A stretch of DNA of 64,000 nucleotides, from contig NZ_OBEJ01000001.1 in assembly GCF_900215575.1 (NCBI RefSeq), forward strand, positions 744,001 to 808,000. The letters run 5' to 3'. Of the stretch, positions 1 through 8,205 are shown in pieces. Under the pieces are notes generated by a model. That model did no database searches and was not told where the DNA came from. It was given only the letters and a program-made list of their open reading frames with translations. The stretch comes from Natronoarchaeum philippinense. GTDB taxonomy: Archaea; Halobacteriota; Halobacteria; Halobacteriales; Natronoarchaeaceae. Numbering within the stretch: the stretch's first letter is position 1; each line of letters opens with the position of its first letter. Position numbers and translations under genes: made by a program.

Positions 1-646
1 GCGAGATACAGAGCGGCCCCTCGTACTCACGGACGAACGCACGGTCGAACGCGGCGGTCGAGCCGTCGGGTCGGCACTCCGGCCGGCCCATCAGCGTGTG
101 ATACACTGTGTCACCGAGGCCGGCCACGACGCGCACGTCGGTGTCGTGGGGATCGATCCGAGCGTTGAGGTCCGCGATGGATTCGAGCGGGTCGGCGGTG
201 AGTTCGACGACCTCCTCTAACACGAGATCGGCGCTGTCGAACCCCATCGCAAAATCGTGGGTGCGGAGCGCGCGGAACGGCTCCTCCCGCCCGATCAATT
301 GGAGTTCCACGTCGCCGAGCGGAATCGTCACGCTATCGAAGACGATCCGGCGCGGCCGGCCGCTCCGGTCGTCGCGCAACAGCGTGTACTCGGGTCGGCC
401 CGGTGCGGAGAGATCGCTGTAGTCGGCGAGCCGGTCGTAGACATCGTCCGTGGCGGTCTGGTTGCCCTTCGTAATCGCCTTCTCGTACCGCAGAATCGAG
501 GAGATAGAGTCCGCGATCGAGGCGACATCGACACCCTGACGCTCGGGGGCGTGATGGCTGTCCTCGACTCGCGTCGCCAAGCGGTCGAGCACGGCCTCGA
601 GCGGGCGCCCCTTGCGCGGGACGGCCACGGGAATCGTCTCAGTCAT
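1..646 (-). CDS. Partial protein with HisG-like N-terminus (C-terminus outside window)
   Basis: The ORF starts at ATG 644-646 and stays open to the left edge, giving at least 215 residues, so the C-terminus is missing. The first residues read MTETIPVAVPRKGRPLEAVL, which resembles the opening strand and loop of ATP phosphoribosyltransferases (HisG, typically AVPNKGR-L). Further on are RPRRIVFDSVTIPLGDVELQ and a G(F)DSADLVLEEV segment. I do not recognise a complete HisG active site in the visible part, so a histidine-pathway role is only a guess. It could equally be a haloarchaeal family of unknown function that shares the fold. Codon use is like that of the neighbours. Confidence 0.6.
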   Translation of the reverse strand, partial: MTETIPVAVPRKGRPLEAVLDRLATRVEDSHHAPERQGVDVASIADSISSILRYEKAITKGNQTATDDVYDRLADYSDLSAPGRPEYTLLRDDRSGRPRRIVFDSVTIPLGDVELQLIGREEPFRALRTHDFAMGFDSADLVLEEVVELTADPLESIADLNARIDPHDTDVRVVAGLGDTVYHTLMGRPECRPDGSTAAFDRAFVREYEGPLCIS

Positions 647-686
647 TGGCGGGACGAGGGCCCCGCCGGTCAAACAGGTTGCGCTT

Positions 687-2657
687 TCAGTTAAACATCT
701 CCCCGAGCTGGTCGCGCCAGTCTTGGATCTCCTGCACGTCGGATTCGACGTCTTCGACGTCATCCGCAACGTCTTCGACCGACTCGGAGAGGTCGTCGAT
801 CGAGTCCATGAGCTCGGAGATGTCGTCGGTCGCACCCTCGGCGATGCTCTCGACGGCCGCGAGGTCGTCAGCCACGCCGTCGAGTTCCTCGCTGACGCCC
901 TCGACATCCTCGCTAACGCCCGCAATCTCGTCTTCGAGGCGGTCGAACTCGGAATCCATTGCCTCGACGGACTCGTCGACGGCGTCGACACGGTCGTCCA
1001 GCGCCGTCGTGTGCTGGTCGACATCCGCGAGCCGCGCCTGCACGCTGTCGATGTCGTCGTCGTGCTCGTCGACGACGTCCTCGACCGCCTCTAGGTCGGC
1101 TTCGAGTTCGGCCACGGTCGTCTGGAGCTCCTCGATTATCTCGTCGCCCTGCCCGTTCTCCGCGAGGAACTCCTCCATCGCGCCGGCGTAGGCGCCGACC
1201 TCCTCGACGCGGGACTGGAGGTGGTCGATCCGGGAGACGACGCTCGCGTCGACGCCGAGGTCGAGCTCCTCCCGGAGCACGCGCTTGTCGTCTTCGTCCA
1301 CGTTGCCGGCGCGTAGCTCCGCTGCGAGCGCGCTGGCGACGCCGCCCTCGACGGCGGTCGCGGCGTCCGCGTCGGCGTCGTCGGCCGCCGCTGCCGAATC
1401 GGCGTCGGCCGATGCGGGGTCGTCGGCAGTCGACGTTTCGGCGTCGATATCATCTGCATCCTCGACGGGTTCGTCGTCGGTCGTTTCGGCCGATTCGTCG
1501 ATGGCGCCGTCAACTTCTTCCGGCTCGTCGAGGTCCTCGGCTACAGCCGCTGCATCGACTTGCTCAGTGGCGTCCTCGACATCGGCAGCGTCCTCGACTG
1601 CGGACACGTCGTCGGCGCCATCGACATCGGCGGCTTCGTCGTCCGACTCGTCCGCGGGCTCGGATTCTGCAGCAGCCTCGTCGGATTCGGCGCCGACCGC
1701 GTCCGGTTCGTCATCAGTGTCGTCCTCGATCTCAGCTAGCTCGTCGGCAGCGGCGTCCTCGTCCTCGGCGCCGACGCCGAGATCGAGCTCGGCATCCGCG
1801 TCCGAGTCGGCATCGACGGTGTCGTCGGACTCCTCGGTGTCGTCGGCCGTCTCTTCTTCTTCTTCGTCACCTGCGTCGTCGGGGAGGTCGATCTCGATGT
1901 CGGGCTCGTCGGCCGGCTCCTCGTCGTCCTCGGGGTCGGGGATCTGTTCTTCCAGTCCGAGATCGAAGTCGGGTTCGTCCTCGGCGTCGTCTTCGGACTC
2001 TGCCTCGGGCTCGTCGTCCTCGCCGTCGAGATCCACGTCGCCGAGATCCAGATCGAGTCCGCCGTCATCGGCCTCGTCCTCGGCCGCCTCGTCGGCGTCA
2101 GCTTCGGCCGATTCGGCGTCCGTCGCGGCGCCGGCGTCCTCGTCGGCGTCCGAGTCGTCCAGCCCCGGCACCGAGTCGGATTCGCCGGTGATCATGTCTT
2201 TGACGGCCTGACTACTCTCCTTGGAGGCGATGTCATCGATCGTCGAGTCGGCGACGGCGTCGGCGTCGGTCCTGTCGGCAGCGGCCTCGCCGTCCGGCCG
2301 CACCTCGGCAATCTCGGGTGGTTGGAGGAACGGATCGGCGTCTTCGGGATCGTCGATCCGGATGCCGTAGACGGTGACGAGCTGTTCGCCGGGATCGATC
2401 ACGTGCTCGAACTCGACCGTGTGGTCCTCGTAAGCGGTCCAGTGGTCGCTCTCGTACTCGGGGTGGAACCCGACGCCGTCCATCGAGAAGTCCTCGGGGA
2501 TCGGCTCTGAGAGACGGAGTGTGGCGCTCTCGTCGCGCGTCGACTCGATAGTGAATTTGATCGTCGGCACCGCGAAATCATCGGTTTCGAACGCCTTGTA
2601 GACCGAGATTCCGTCGGCGGACACCTCGATCGCGTCCTTGGCGGCCTCTTCGCTCAT
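687..2657 (-). CDS. Acidic coiled-coil protein, haloarchaeal family, function unknown
   Basis: The protein has 656 residues. I take MSEEAAKDAI as the start because an AT-rich TATA-like box (ccttttatgg on the minus strand, about 2682-2691) lies about 29 nt upstream, which suits a leaderless transcript. Residues 1 to about 130 form a compact beta-rich domain (KAFETDDFAVPTIKFTIES, DPGEQLVTVYGIRI). Residues about 140-450 are low-complexity Asp/Glu/Ala/Ser sequence, probably disordered. Residues about 480-656 are heptad-rich (many EVEDVVDEHDDDIDSVQ-like repeats), so a long coiled coil is likely. There is no signal peptide or membrane segment, so the protein is cytoplasmic. It may be a scaffold or structural protein; no enzyme motif is visible. 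Confidence 0.75.
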   Translation of the reverse strand: MSEEAAKDAIEVSADGISVYKAFETDDFAVPTIKFTIESTRDESATLRLSEPIPEDFSMDGVGFHPEYESDHWTAYEDHTVEFEHVIDPGEQLVTVYGIRIDDPEDADPFLQPPEIAEVRPDGEAAADRTDADAVADSTIDDIASKESSQAVKDMITGESDSVPGLDDSDADEDAGAATDAESAEADADEAAEDEADDGGLDLDLGDVDLDGEDDEPEAESEDDAEDEPDFDLGLEEQIPDPEDDEEPADEPDIEIDLPDDAGDEEEEETADDTEESDDTVDADSDADAELDLGVGAEDEDAAADELAEIEDDTDDEPDAVGAESDEAAAESEPADESDDEAADVDGADDVSAVEDAADVEDATEQVDAAAVAEDLDEPEEVDGAIDESAETTDDEPVEDADDIDAETSTADDPASADADSAAAADDADADAATAVEGGVASALAAELRAGNVDEDDKRVLREELDLGVDASVVSRIDHLQSRVEEVGAYAGAMEEFLAENGQGDEIIEELQTTVAELEADLEAVEDVVDEHDDDIDSVQARLADVDQHTTALDDRVDAVDESVEAMDSEFDRLEDEIAGVSEDVEGVSEELDGVADDLAAVESIAEGATDDISELMDSIDDLSESVEDVADDVEDVESDVQEIQDWRDQLGEMFN

Positions 2658-2760
2658 AGAGTGGTCTTTCCGTACCACCACCATAAAAGGAACGGGCCAG
2701 TAGGTGGCCGGATACGGCCACCGTCTGGTAACTTTCGGGCTCGAATGCGGCCGTCGAACG

Positions 2761-3597
2761 CTACAGGTCGATCCGGTCGCCGATCTCCGTGATCTCCAGC
2801 GAACCGGGATACTCGAAGCTCTTGGCGTGGTGGTGGAGCACCTTGGGGTCGGCGGTCAGGCCCTTCCACATATCGTAGTGGGTCGGGACGAACCGGTCGA
2901 ACTGCAGGTCGCCGGCGGCGCGGATCGCCTGATTCTCGTCGTTGTACCACTTCGTGCGGACCGGCGCGCCGGTCTCTTTGTCGTCGACGTTGCCGACCGT
3001 GCCGAAGGCGAGCACGCCCACGTCGATGTCGTACTCCGCGCCGACGCGCTCGAACTCGTCGCTGGGCTTGGTGTCGCCGCCGTGGAAGAACGTGGTGCCC
3101 TCGTACTCGATCACGTAGGAGACAGGATGGGTCGCGTCGGCGTCCTGTGCGACCTCGACGGAGACCGAGACGCCGCCGACCTCGAACTCGTCGCCCTCGG
3201 CGACCTCGACGAACTGCTCGTCGTCGATGTCGTAGTCGGCCTGCCAGTCCTCGTCCTCGAACGCCACGTCGAGGCTGTCGTCGGGCGCGTACAGGTCGGC
3301 GCCGGTCGATTCGAGGATCGGCGCCTGACTCGGACCGTGGACGTGGTCGGTGTGCTCGTGAGTCGCCAGCACGGCGTCGGCGTCGGCGATGTCGTCGGGA
3401 TCGAACGGGACCGGGATCATCCGGATCGTCCGCGGCGGGTCGCCCAGCCCGACGTAGGGATCGATAAACAGCGTCGTTCCGTCGCCGGCTTTCACCGCGA
3501 AGCCGTTACAACCGAGATACCAGACTGCGAGACTATCGGGGTCTGCCGCGTCGATCGCACGAGGCAGCCAGTCGCCCCAGTCGCTTTCGATCTGCAT
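2761..3597 (-). CDS. Metallo-beta-lactamase-fold hydrolase (UlaG-like)
   Basis: This 278-residue protein carries the metal-binding signature THEHTDHVHG, with H80, H82, D84 and H85, in the early part expected for the metallo-beta-lactamase fold. The GCNGFAVKAGDGTTLFIDPY segment and a later FFHGGDT motif match the UlaG/UPF0173 branch, whose members hydrolyse lactones or phosphodiesters with Zn or Mn. The substrate cannot be told from sequence. The length is normal for the group (about 230-280). It lies on the same strand as the flanking acidic coiled-coil gene (103 bp) and the YlbF-like gene (71 bp), but nothing links their functions. Confidence 0.85.
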   Translation of the reverse strand: MQIESDWGDWLPRAIDAADPDSLAVWYLGCNGFAVKAGDGTTLFIDPYVGLGDPPRTIRMIPVPFDPDDIADADAVLATHEHTDHVHGPSQAPILESTGADLYAPDDSLDVAFEDEDWQADYDIDDEQFVEVAEGDEFEVGGVSVSVEVAQDADATHPVSYVIEYEGTTFFHGGDTKPSDEFERVGAEYDIDVGVLAFGTVGNVDDKETGAPVRTKWYNDENQAIRAAGDLQFDRFVPTHYDMWKGLTADPKVLHHHAKSFEYPGSLEITEIGDRIDL

Positions 3598-3668
3598 GTC
3601 TCATGGATGCCACAGTCGGGGCCTAAGTGTTGCGCTCTCGCCCGACACGCCAGAAATGGCGGAAAAAC

Positions 3669-4061
3669 TTAGTCGTTACAGCAGCCGCCGGCCTCCTCGC
3701 CGAAGTCGATGTCGAGGGGCTCCGAGATGGCTTCGTTGATCGCCTCCAGTCGGGCGTCGAGGCGGTTCTGGGCTTCGAGGTACTCGGACATCACCGGGAT
3801 GTTGTGAAGCTCCTGTTGGGCCTGCTGGAGCTCCCGGAGGTCCTCCTGACTCGCGTCGCCGGTCTGGCGGGCGAGCTGGAACTCCTGTCGAAGTTGCTCG
3901 AACTCTTCGATGCGCTCTTGGGCGTTCTCGGATTCCTCGACTGCGGCCTTGGCGTCTTGGAGCGCGCGGTACTCGGGGAGGTCCTCGATGGCTTCGCCGA
4001 GCTGTCGGCCGAGCGCCTCGACGTCCGTCTCGAACTGACCGGCGTCGGTGTCGATACTCAT
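3669..4061 (-). CDS. YlbF/YmcA-like protein
   Basis: The protein has 130 residues from MSIDTDAGQF. An upstream ATG exists in frame, but the sequence before this Met lacks family character. The body is an all-alpha, Gln/Glu-rich helical sequence (LGEAIEDLPEYRALQDAK, AQERIEEFEQLRQEFQLA, ELQQAQQELHNIPVMSEYLEA) typical of the YlbF/YmcA family. In Bacillus these proteins bind each other and RNase Y and affect development and mRNA turnover. The C-terminus GGCCND has an adjacent Cys pair, as in Fe-S-binding YlbF homologues. In archaea the role is unknown. It follows the CHAT protease gene on the same strand after 90 bp. Confidence 0.8.
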   Translation of the reverse strand: MSIDTDAGQFETDVEALGRQLGEAIEDLPEYRALQDAKAAVEESENAQERIEEFEQLRQEFQLARQTGDASQEDLRELQQAQQELHNIPVMSEYLEAQNRLDARLEAINEAISEPLDIDFGEEAGGCCND

Positions 4062-4151
4062 GTTCCAACGTTGCTGTCCGAAGCGTTTGAAGGTGCCGGA
4101 AGCGGCCGGTCGCTCCCGGCACTCCGAAGCCACGCAACTGCGTCGGAGCTC

Positions 4152-6218
4152 TCACTGGACTTCGAGTCGCGCTCGAAGATCGGACGACCAGTACACGTCG
4201 CCGTCGTAGATGACCGGCATCTCGGCGCGATCGAGATACTCCAGCAAGCGGCCACGCGGAAGGGCGTGTTCGGATTCGGTTCCACAGAGATACGAGTACT
4301 CGGCGTCGTCCAGAAACGGGTGGTAAAAGGCCCCGACGTGGTGCGAGGAAAACTGGTCGTACGAGAGCAGGAACTGGTCGCCGTCGACGCGTTCGAGTTC
4401 CGCGGTCGCCGGAAGCCGATTCTCGCTCTGAGTCAGTGAGTGGGTGCCGTCGCCGACGACGGCGTAGTCTTTCCCCATCATGATGCGCCGGCGAGCGAGT
4501 TGGAGTGCCCGCTCGATGCCGAAGCCGTGGACCAGCAGGCGGGCGAAGGCCGAGCCGACCTTGACGGCGTGGTCGTTGAGAACCTGCGAGAACGTGATCG
4601 CGCCGGCGACGCTGCCGCGCTCGACCAACTCTCGCCCTTCGTAGTAGGAACCACAGGCGTTCAGGAAGAACGTCTGGGCACGGCAGGTGTCGATACTGGA
4701 CGACGACATGTAGCCGTCCGGACAGCGCAGCCCGGACTGCTCGCAGTGGCCGATGTAGTGGACGAAGTCCCGTCGAGACTCGAACAGTCGAGCGAGTTCG
4801 GCCGTCGAGAGCTGTTCGGCGACGGTCACGTCGATCGGTAGGTCCTCACCGCGCTGCCGATATATCTCGGCGACATCGGCGTGTTCGTCGGCCATCTCGT
4901 CGTCGTTGAGCACGACCGCGATGTCGATGCCGTCGTCGCTGCGGTCGAGATACTCCAGTCGGTTCTCGTAGGCCGCTGGCGTGGACTTGAACACGTCGAT
5001 CGGCGTCCCCTCCGCGAGCCAGCCGTGGATACGCCCGCTTTGCAGTTCCGGCTTGACGATGTCGACGGACGCCACGTCACCGGCTGCTCGACCGGTCGAC
5101 CCGCGATAGAAGTCGTCGAGCGACCGCGCGACGAGTTCGCTTCCCTCCAGTTCGGAGGTTCGCGGGGCGTAGATCAGGCTGAGCCGATCGAGCAGGTGGG
5201 GCAGCGTCGAGAGGTGTTCGGGCGTCGGCTCGACGTACGTCGAGAGATGCCAGTCGGGAAGCCGGTGCTGGATCGCCTCGTGGGCGACGGACATGTACGT
5301 CGCCAGACGCTCGGCCGGCGCGGCATCGTACAGCGCGCCGGCGTCCAGCCCAAGCGCGTCGAGTAGGCTCGCCTCGGAGAGGTTCGTCCCGTAGGGACCG
5401 ACGTTGCGGACCAGACAGTCCAAAAAAAACACCTGCCGGAGGAGTCGGGTTACCTCGCGTTCGAGATCCGGCAGTCCCGAGAGCTCCCACTCGGCGTCGA
5501 GCGAGGGCAGTCGGAGCGCCGGCCGGGGGCGGTCAGCAACGTCGACCGACGCCTGCAGGTAGTACGAAAGCGGCGCGAGCACGAACAGCGACGCCAGATC
5601 GTCGGGTGCGACGATCTCGATGCCCGTCGACGGCGTCGCGGCGACGACGGCGTCGGGCACCGCGACTTCCTCGCCGGTTTCGATACGCGGGGGATGGCCA
5701 CGCAGCGACGGGTACGAGCGGTCGACGCCGGTCGTTCGGTGAGATGCGTGGAGGTGCGACAGCGCGGTTGCGACGCCCTCGGGCGTCGGCGGGACCGTCA
5801 GCGAGTGGGTCGGCACCTCGCTACGGCTCCGAAACCCCACCGTCACGTCGGTGCGATCCGGGAACGAGACGACGGTGCAGTCGTAGTCGTCGGTGCGGCG
5901 GATCGATAGTTCACCGTCGACCCGGAGGTAGGTCTTGATCTCGGCGTCGACGTCGATCACGTACTCGTCGGTCGGGAGCGCGATCGGGTCGGTGTCCGGC
6001 CCGAGTTCGTGGGTCTGCCCGCCCGACAGCGGCGTCGCGTAGACGACCGCTGGCGGGAAGACGAGTTCCGACGCCGAGCAGACGAGCGCCGAGTCCACCG
6101 GCCGCGGGAGGTCGGCCTCGCTCCGTGCGAGGTGCAGATCCGGACTCCTGACGGCGATCTCCGCGCTGTCGGCGCCGAGGACGCGGAGGCCGGACCCCGT
6201 CACCTCCCACTCGATCAT
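4152..6218 (-). CDS. CHAT-domain (caspase-like) cysteine protease homologue
   Basis: This 688-residue soluble protein has a C-terminal half that reads as a CHAT domain: HYIGHC with the probable catalytic His491, then FFLNACGS with Cys522 about 30 residues later, followed by GSVAGAITFSQVLNDHAVKV and FARLLVHGFGIERALQLARR. That order (G-H, then NAC-G, then helix with AL-LARR) is characteristic of CHAT peptidases of clan CD. Residues 1 to about 400 are not recognised; they contain beta-rich stretches and a helical segment and may sense a signal or bind a substrate. No TPR array and no membrane segment are visible. CHAT proteins elsewhere act in programmed death and CRISPR-guided (Craspase) or TPR-linked defence. 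Substrate and trigger here are unknown. Confidence 0.8.
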   Translation of the reverse strand: MIEWEVTGSGLRVLGADSAEIAVRSPDLHLARSEADLPRPVDSALVCSASELVFPPAVVYATPLSGGQTHELGPDTDPIALPTDEYVIDVDAEIKTYLRVDGELSIRRTDDYDCTVVSFPDRTDVTVGFRSRSEVPTHSLTVPPTPEGVATALSHLHASHRTTGVDRSYPSLRGHPPRIETGEEVAVPDAVVAATPSTGIEIVAPDDLASLFVLAPLSYYLQASVDVADRPRPALRLPSLDAEWELSGLPDLEREVTRLLRQVFFLDCLVRNVGPYGTNLSEASLLDALGLDAGALYDAAPAERLATYMSVAHEAIQHRLPDWHLSTYVEPTPEHLSTLPHLLDRLSLIYAPRTSELEGSELVARSLDDFYRGSTGRAAGDVASVDIVKPELQSGRIHGWLAEGTPIDVFKSTPAAYENRLEYLDRSDDGIDIAVVLNDDEMADEHADVAEIYRQRGEDLPIDVTVAEQLSTAELARLFESRRDFVHYIGHCEQSGLRCPDGYMSSSSIDTCRAQTFFLNACGSYYEGRELVERGSVAGAITFSQVLNDHAVKVGSAFARLLVHGFGIERALQLARRRIMMGKDYAVVGDGTHSLTQSENRLPATAELERVDGDQFLLSYDQFSSHHVGAFYHPFLDDAEYSYLCGTESEHALPRGRLLEYLDRAEMPVIYDGDVYWSSDLRARLEVQ

Positions 6219-6385
6219 TCGAGTGGAACGAAAACGCTAATGGCAGTTATTTGTATCGAATGTACGAACTTCGCACCGCGACCGTCCCGATCACCGGTAC
6301 ACAGGCAGTTGCCTCGGAAGTCGTACGCTGCACGTTTCTGCACAGTATTTTCCGGATGTAACCCGAATCAATCATCACCTCCGGG

Positions 6386-6434
6386 CGAGTGGCATTGGTT
6401 ATCACTCGGGAAATCGAGGAAAGGTACAATTATA
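6386..6434 (+). promoter_or_regulatory. glyA promoter with upstream inverted repeat
   Basis: A TATA-like box (acaattata, 6426-6434) lies about 29 nt before the glyA ATG, which is the spacing of a leaderless haloarchaeal transcript. Immediately upstream is a perfect 6-bp inverted repeat, cgagtg at 6386-6391 and cactcg at 6403-6408, with an 11-nt spacer. Its position just before the BRE/TATA suits an activator or repressor site, but no regulator is known from the sequence. The rest of the 240-bp gap (6219-6385) shows no gene. Confidence 0.5.
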
Positions 6435-6459
6435 CGCGGGGGCCTCCCGACGTACCACC

Positions 6460-7716
6460 ATGGAGTACGACACCGTCAGGGAGGTCGATCCCGAGATCGC
6501 AGACGCCCTGAGCGGCGAGGTAGAGCGCCAGCAAAACACCCTCCAGATGATCGCCAGCGAGAACCACGCCAGCGAGGCGGTCATGGAGGCCCAAAGCTCC
6601 GCACTCACGAACGTCTACGCCGAGGGCTACCCCGGTGCCCGCTACTACGCGGGCTGTGAGTACGCCGACGAGGTCGAAGAGCTCGCCATCGAACGCGCCA
6701 AGGAGCTGTGGGGCGGCGACCACGTCAACGTCCAGCCCCACTCGGGCACGCAGGCCAACATGGGCGTCTATCTGGCCGTGCTCGATCCCGGCGACAAGAT
6801 CCTCTCGCTCGACCTGACCCACGGCGGCCACCTGTCCCACGGCCACCCCGCGAACTTCACGGGCCAGCTGTTCGACGTCGAGCAGTACGAGGTCGACGCC
6901 GAGTCGGGCTACATCGACTACGAGGCGGTCAAAGACAAGGCCGAGGAGTTCGACCCCGACATCGTCGTCTCTGGCTACTCGGCGTACCCCCGTACCGTCG
7001 AGTGGGAGAAGATTCAGGACGCGGCCGACGCGGCCGACGCGTACCACCTCGCGGACATGGCCCACATCACGGGCCTCGTCGCGGCGGGCGTCCACCCCTC
7101 GCCCGTCGGCGTCGCCGACTTCGTCACCGGCTCGACTCACAAGACGATCCGCGCGGGTCGCGGCGGCATCATCATCTGTGACGAAGAGTACGCCGACGAC
7201 ATCGACGCTGCCGTGTTCCCCGGCGCGCAGGGCGGCCCCCTCATGCACAACATCGCGGGCAAGGCCGTCGGCTTCGAGGAGGCACTCGACCCCTCCTTCG
7301 AGGAGTACGCCCAGCAGACGATCGACAACGCGAAAGCGCTCGGCGAGACGCTCGCGGACCACGGCTTCGAACTCGTCTCGGGCGGCACGGACAACCACCT
7401 CGTGCTCGTCGACCTCCGCGAGTCTCACCCGGACGTGACCGGCAACGACGCAGAGGAAGCGCTCGAAGAGGTCGGTATCGTCCTGAACGCCAACACGGTG
7501 CCCGGCGAGACCCGTAGCTCGTTCAACCCGAGCGGCATCCGCGCCGGCACGCCGCCGCTGACGACGCGTGGCTTCGACGAGGAGGCCACCCGTACCGTCG
7601 GCGACCTCATCGCGCAGGTCGTCGACGCCGTCGCCGAGGACAACTTCGAGGAAGTCCGGGACGACGTCGAAGCCGAAGTCGCACAGCTCACCGACGAGCA
7701 CCCGCTGTACGAGTAA
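6460..7716 (+). CDS. glyA: Serine hydroxymethyltransferase
   Basis: GlyA (418 residues, normal for archaea) is a PLP enzyme that interconverts serine and glycine while passing a one-carbon unit to a folate-type carrier in the cytoplasm. The sequence shows MIASENHASEAVMEAQSSAL near the N-terminus, the GYPGARYYAGCEYAD substrate loop, HSGTQANMGVY, and the PLP-lysine motif TGSTHKTIRAGRGG with K228. The start is set by the ATG 29 nt after a TATA-like box. The gene stands alone: the CHAT gene diverges upstream and a convergent gene follows. The DNA shows the usual high-GC codon use. Identification is secure. Confidence 0.97.
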   Translation: MEYDTVREVDPEIADALSGEVERQQNTLQMIASENHASEAVMEAQSSALTNVYAEGYPGARYYAGCEYADEVEELAIERAKELWGGDHVNVQPHSGTQANMGVYLAVLDPGDKILSLDLTHGGHLSHGHPANFTGQLFDVEQYEVDAESGYIDYEAVKDKAEEFDPDIVVSGYSAYPRTVEWEKIQDAADAADAYHLADMAHITGLVAAGVHPSPVGVADFVTGSTHKTIRAGRGGIIICDEEYADDIDAAVFPGAQGGPLMHNIAGKAVGFEEALDPSFEEYAQQTIDNAKALGETLADHGFELVSGGTDNHLVLVDLRESHPDVTGNDAEEALEEVGIVLNANTVPGETRSSFNPSGIRAGTPPLTTRGFDEEATRTVGDLIAQVVDAVAEDNFEEVRDDVEAEVAQLTDEHPLYE

Positions 7717-7726
7717 GACCGCGCGA

Positions 7727-7760
7727 CGCCGTTTTCTCTCCCTCTCTTTCTGCTTCGTCG
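7727..7760 (+). terminator. T-rich terminator after glyA
   Basis: Shortly after the glyA stop codon the sequence becomes pyrimidine-rich with several T runs (cgttttctctccctctctttctg). Archaeal RNA polymerase stops at such T tracts without needing a hairpin. The next gene, on the opposite strand, ends at 7793, so this tract separates convergent transcripts. Confidence 0.5.
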
Positions 7761-7792
7761 AGAGCAAAAGCTGGGAGCCGAGCGTCGGCGTT

Positions 7793-8092
7793 TCAGGGCC
7801 GGAAGTCGAACTTCGGTGCGTCCTCTAACGAGGGCCCGTCGTCGCGCTCGACGCCGTTCTCGTAGGTGATGAAGTTGAGATAGAAGGTTCGTCCGCAGCC
7901 GTCGTCGGACTCCGGATCGCCGATACAGACGAACTGGATGCCGTCGGCGTCCTCGCGGTCGTCGTCCGTTGTGGCGGCGTACTCGTAGCCCGCCAGCGGC
8001 TCGCGCGTCACGGACTTGTCCGCGAGGTAGGCGTCGCGCTCGATCTCGACGACGGCGTCGCAGTACGGACAGGTGTAACTCACCGAGACCAT
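7793..8092 (-). CDS. Small CPYC zinc-finger-like protein
   Basis: This 99-residue protein begins MVSVSYTCPYCDAVVEI. One CPYC pair near the N-terminus and a second Cys pair (FVCIGDPESDDGCGRTFYLNF) suggest a single zinc-binding site. There is no membrane segment or signal. I do not recognise the family by function; it looks like a conserved haloarchaeal small protein. It is transcribed convergently with glyA and its start lies 113 bp from the divergent eIF2B-like gene. No partner gene gives a clue to its role. Confidence 0.65.
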   Translation of the reverse strand: MVSVSYTCPYCDAVVEIERDAYLADKSVTREPLAGYEYAATTDDDREDADGIQFVCIGDPESDDGCGRTFYLNFITYENGVERDDGPSLEDAPKFDFRP

Positions 8093-8205
8093 CGACAGCA
8101 GGTATGGCCCGCAGTCGCATCACGGTTCCGGCGCAGCAACGACGGCGTCCCGACCAGTGTCGCCGCCCCCGCAAGGACTTTGCCGCCCTGCCGCGATGTG
8201 GTGGT

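Noticed and set aside
959-2191. Plus-strand ORF of about 410 residues, almost all Arg/Pro
   Set aside because: It is antisense to the acidic coiled-coil gene; the Arg/Pro bias is the mirror of GAX/GCX codons and no domain is seen.
6430-7767. Minus-strand ORF of about 445 residues across glyA
   Set aside because: It is fully antisense to glyA, which is secure, and is a by-product of high-GC third positions.
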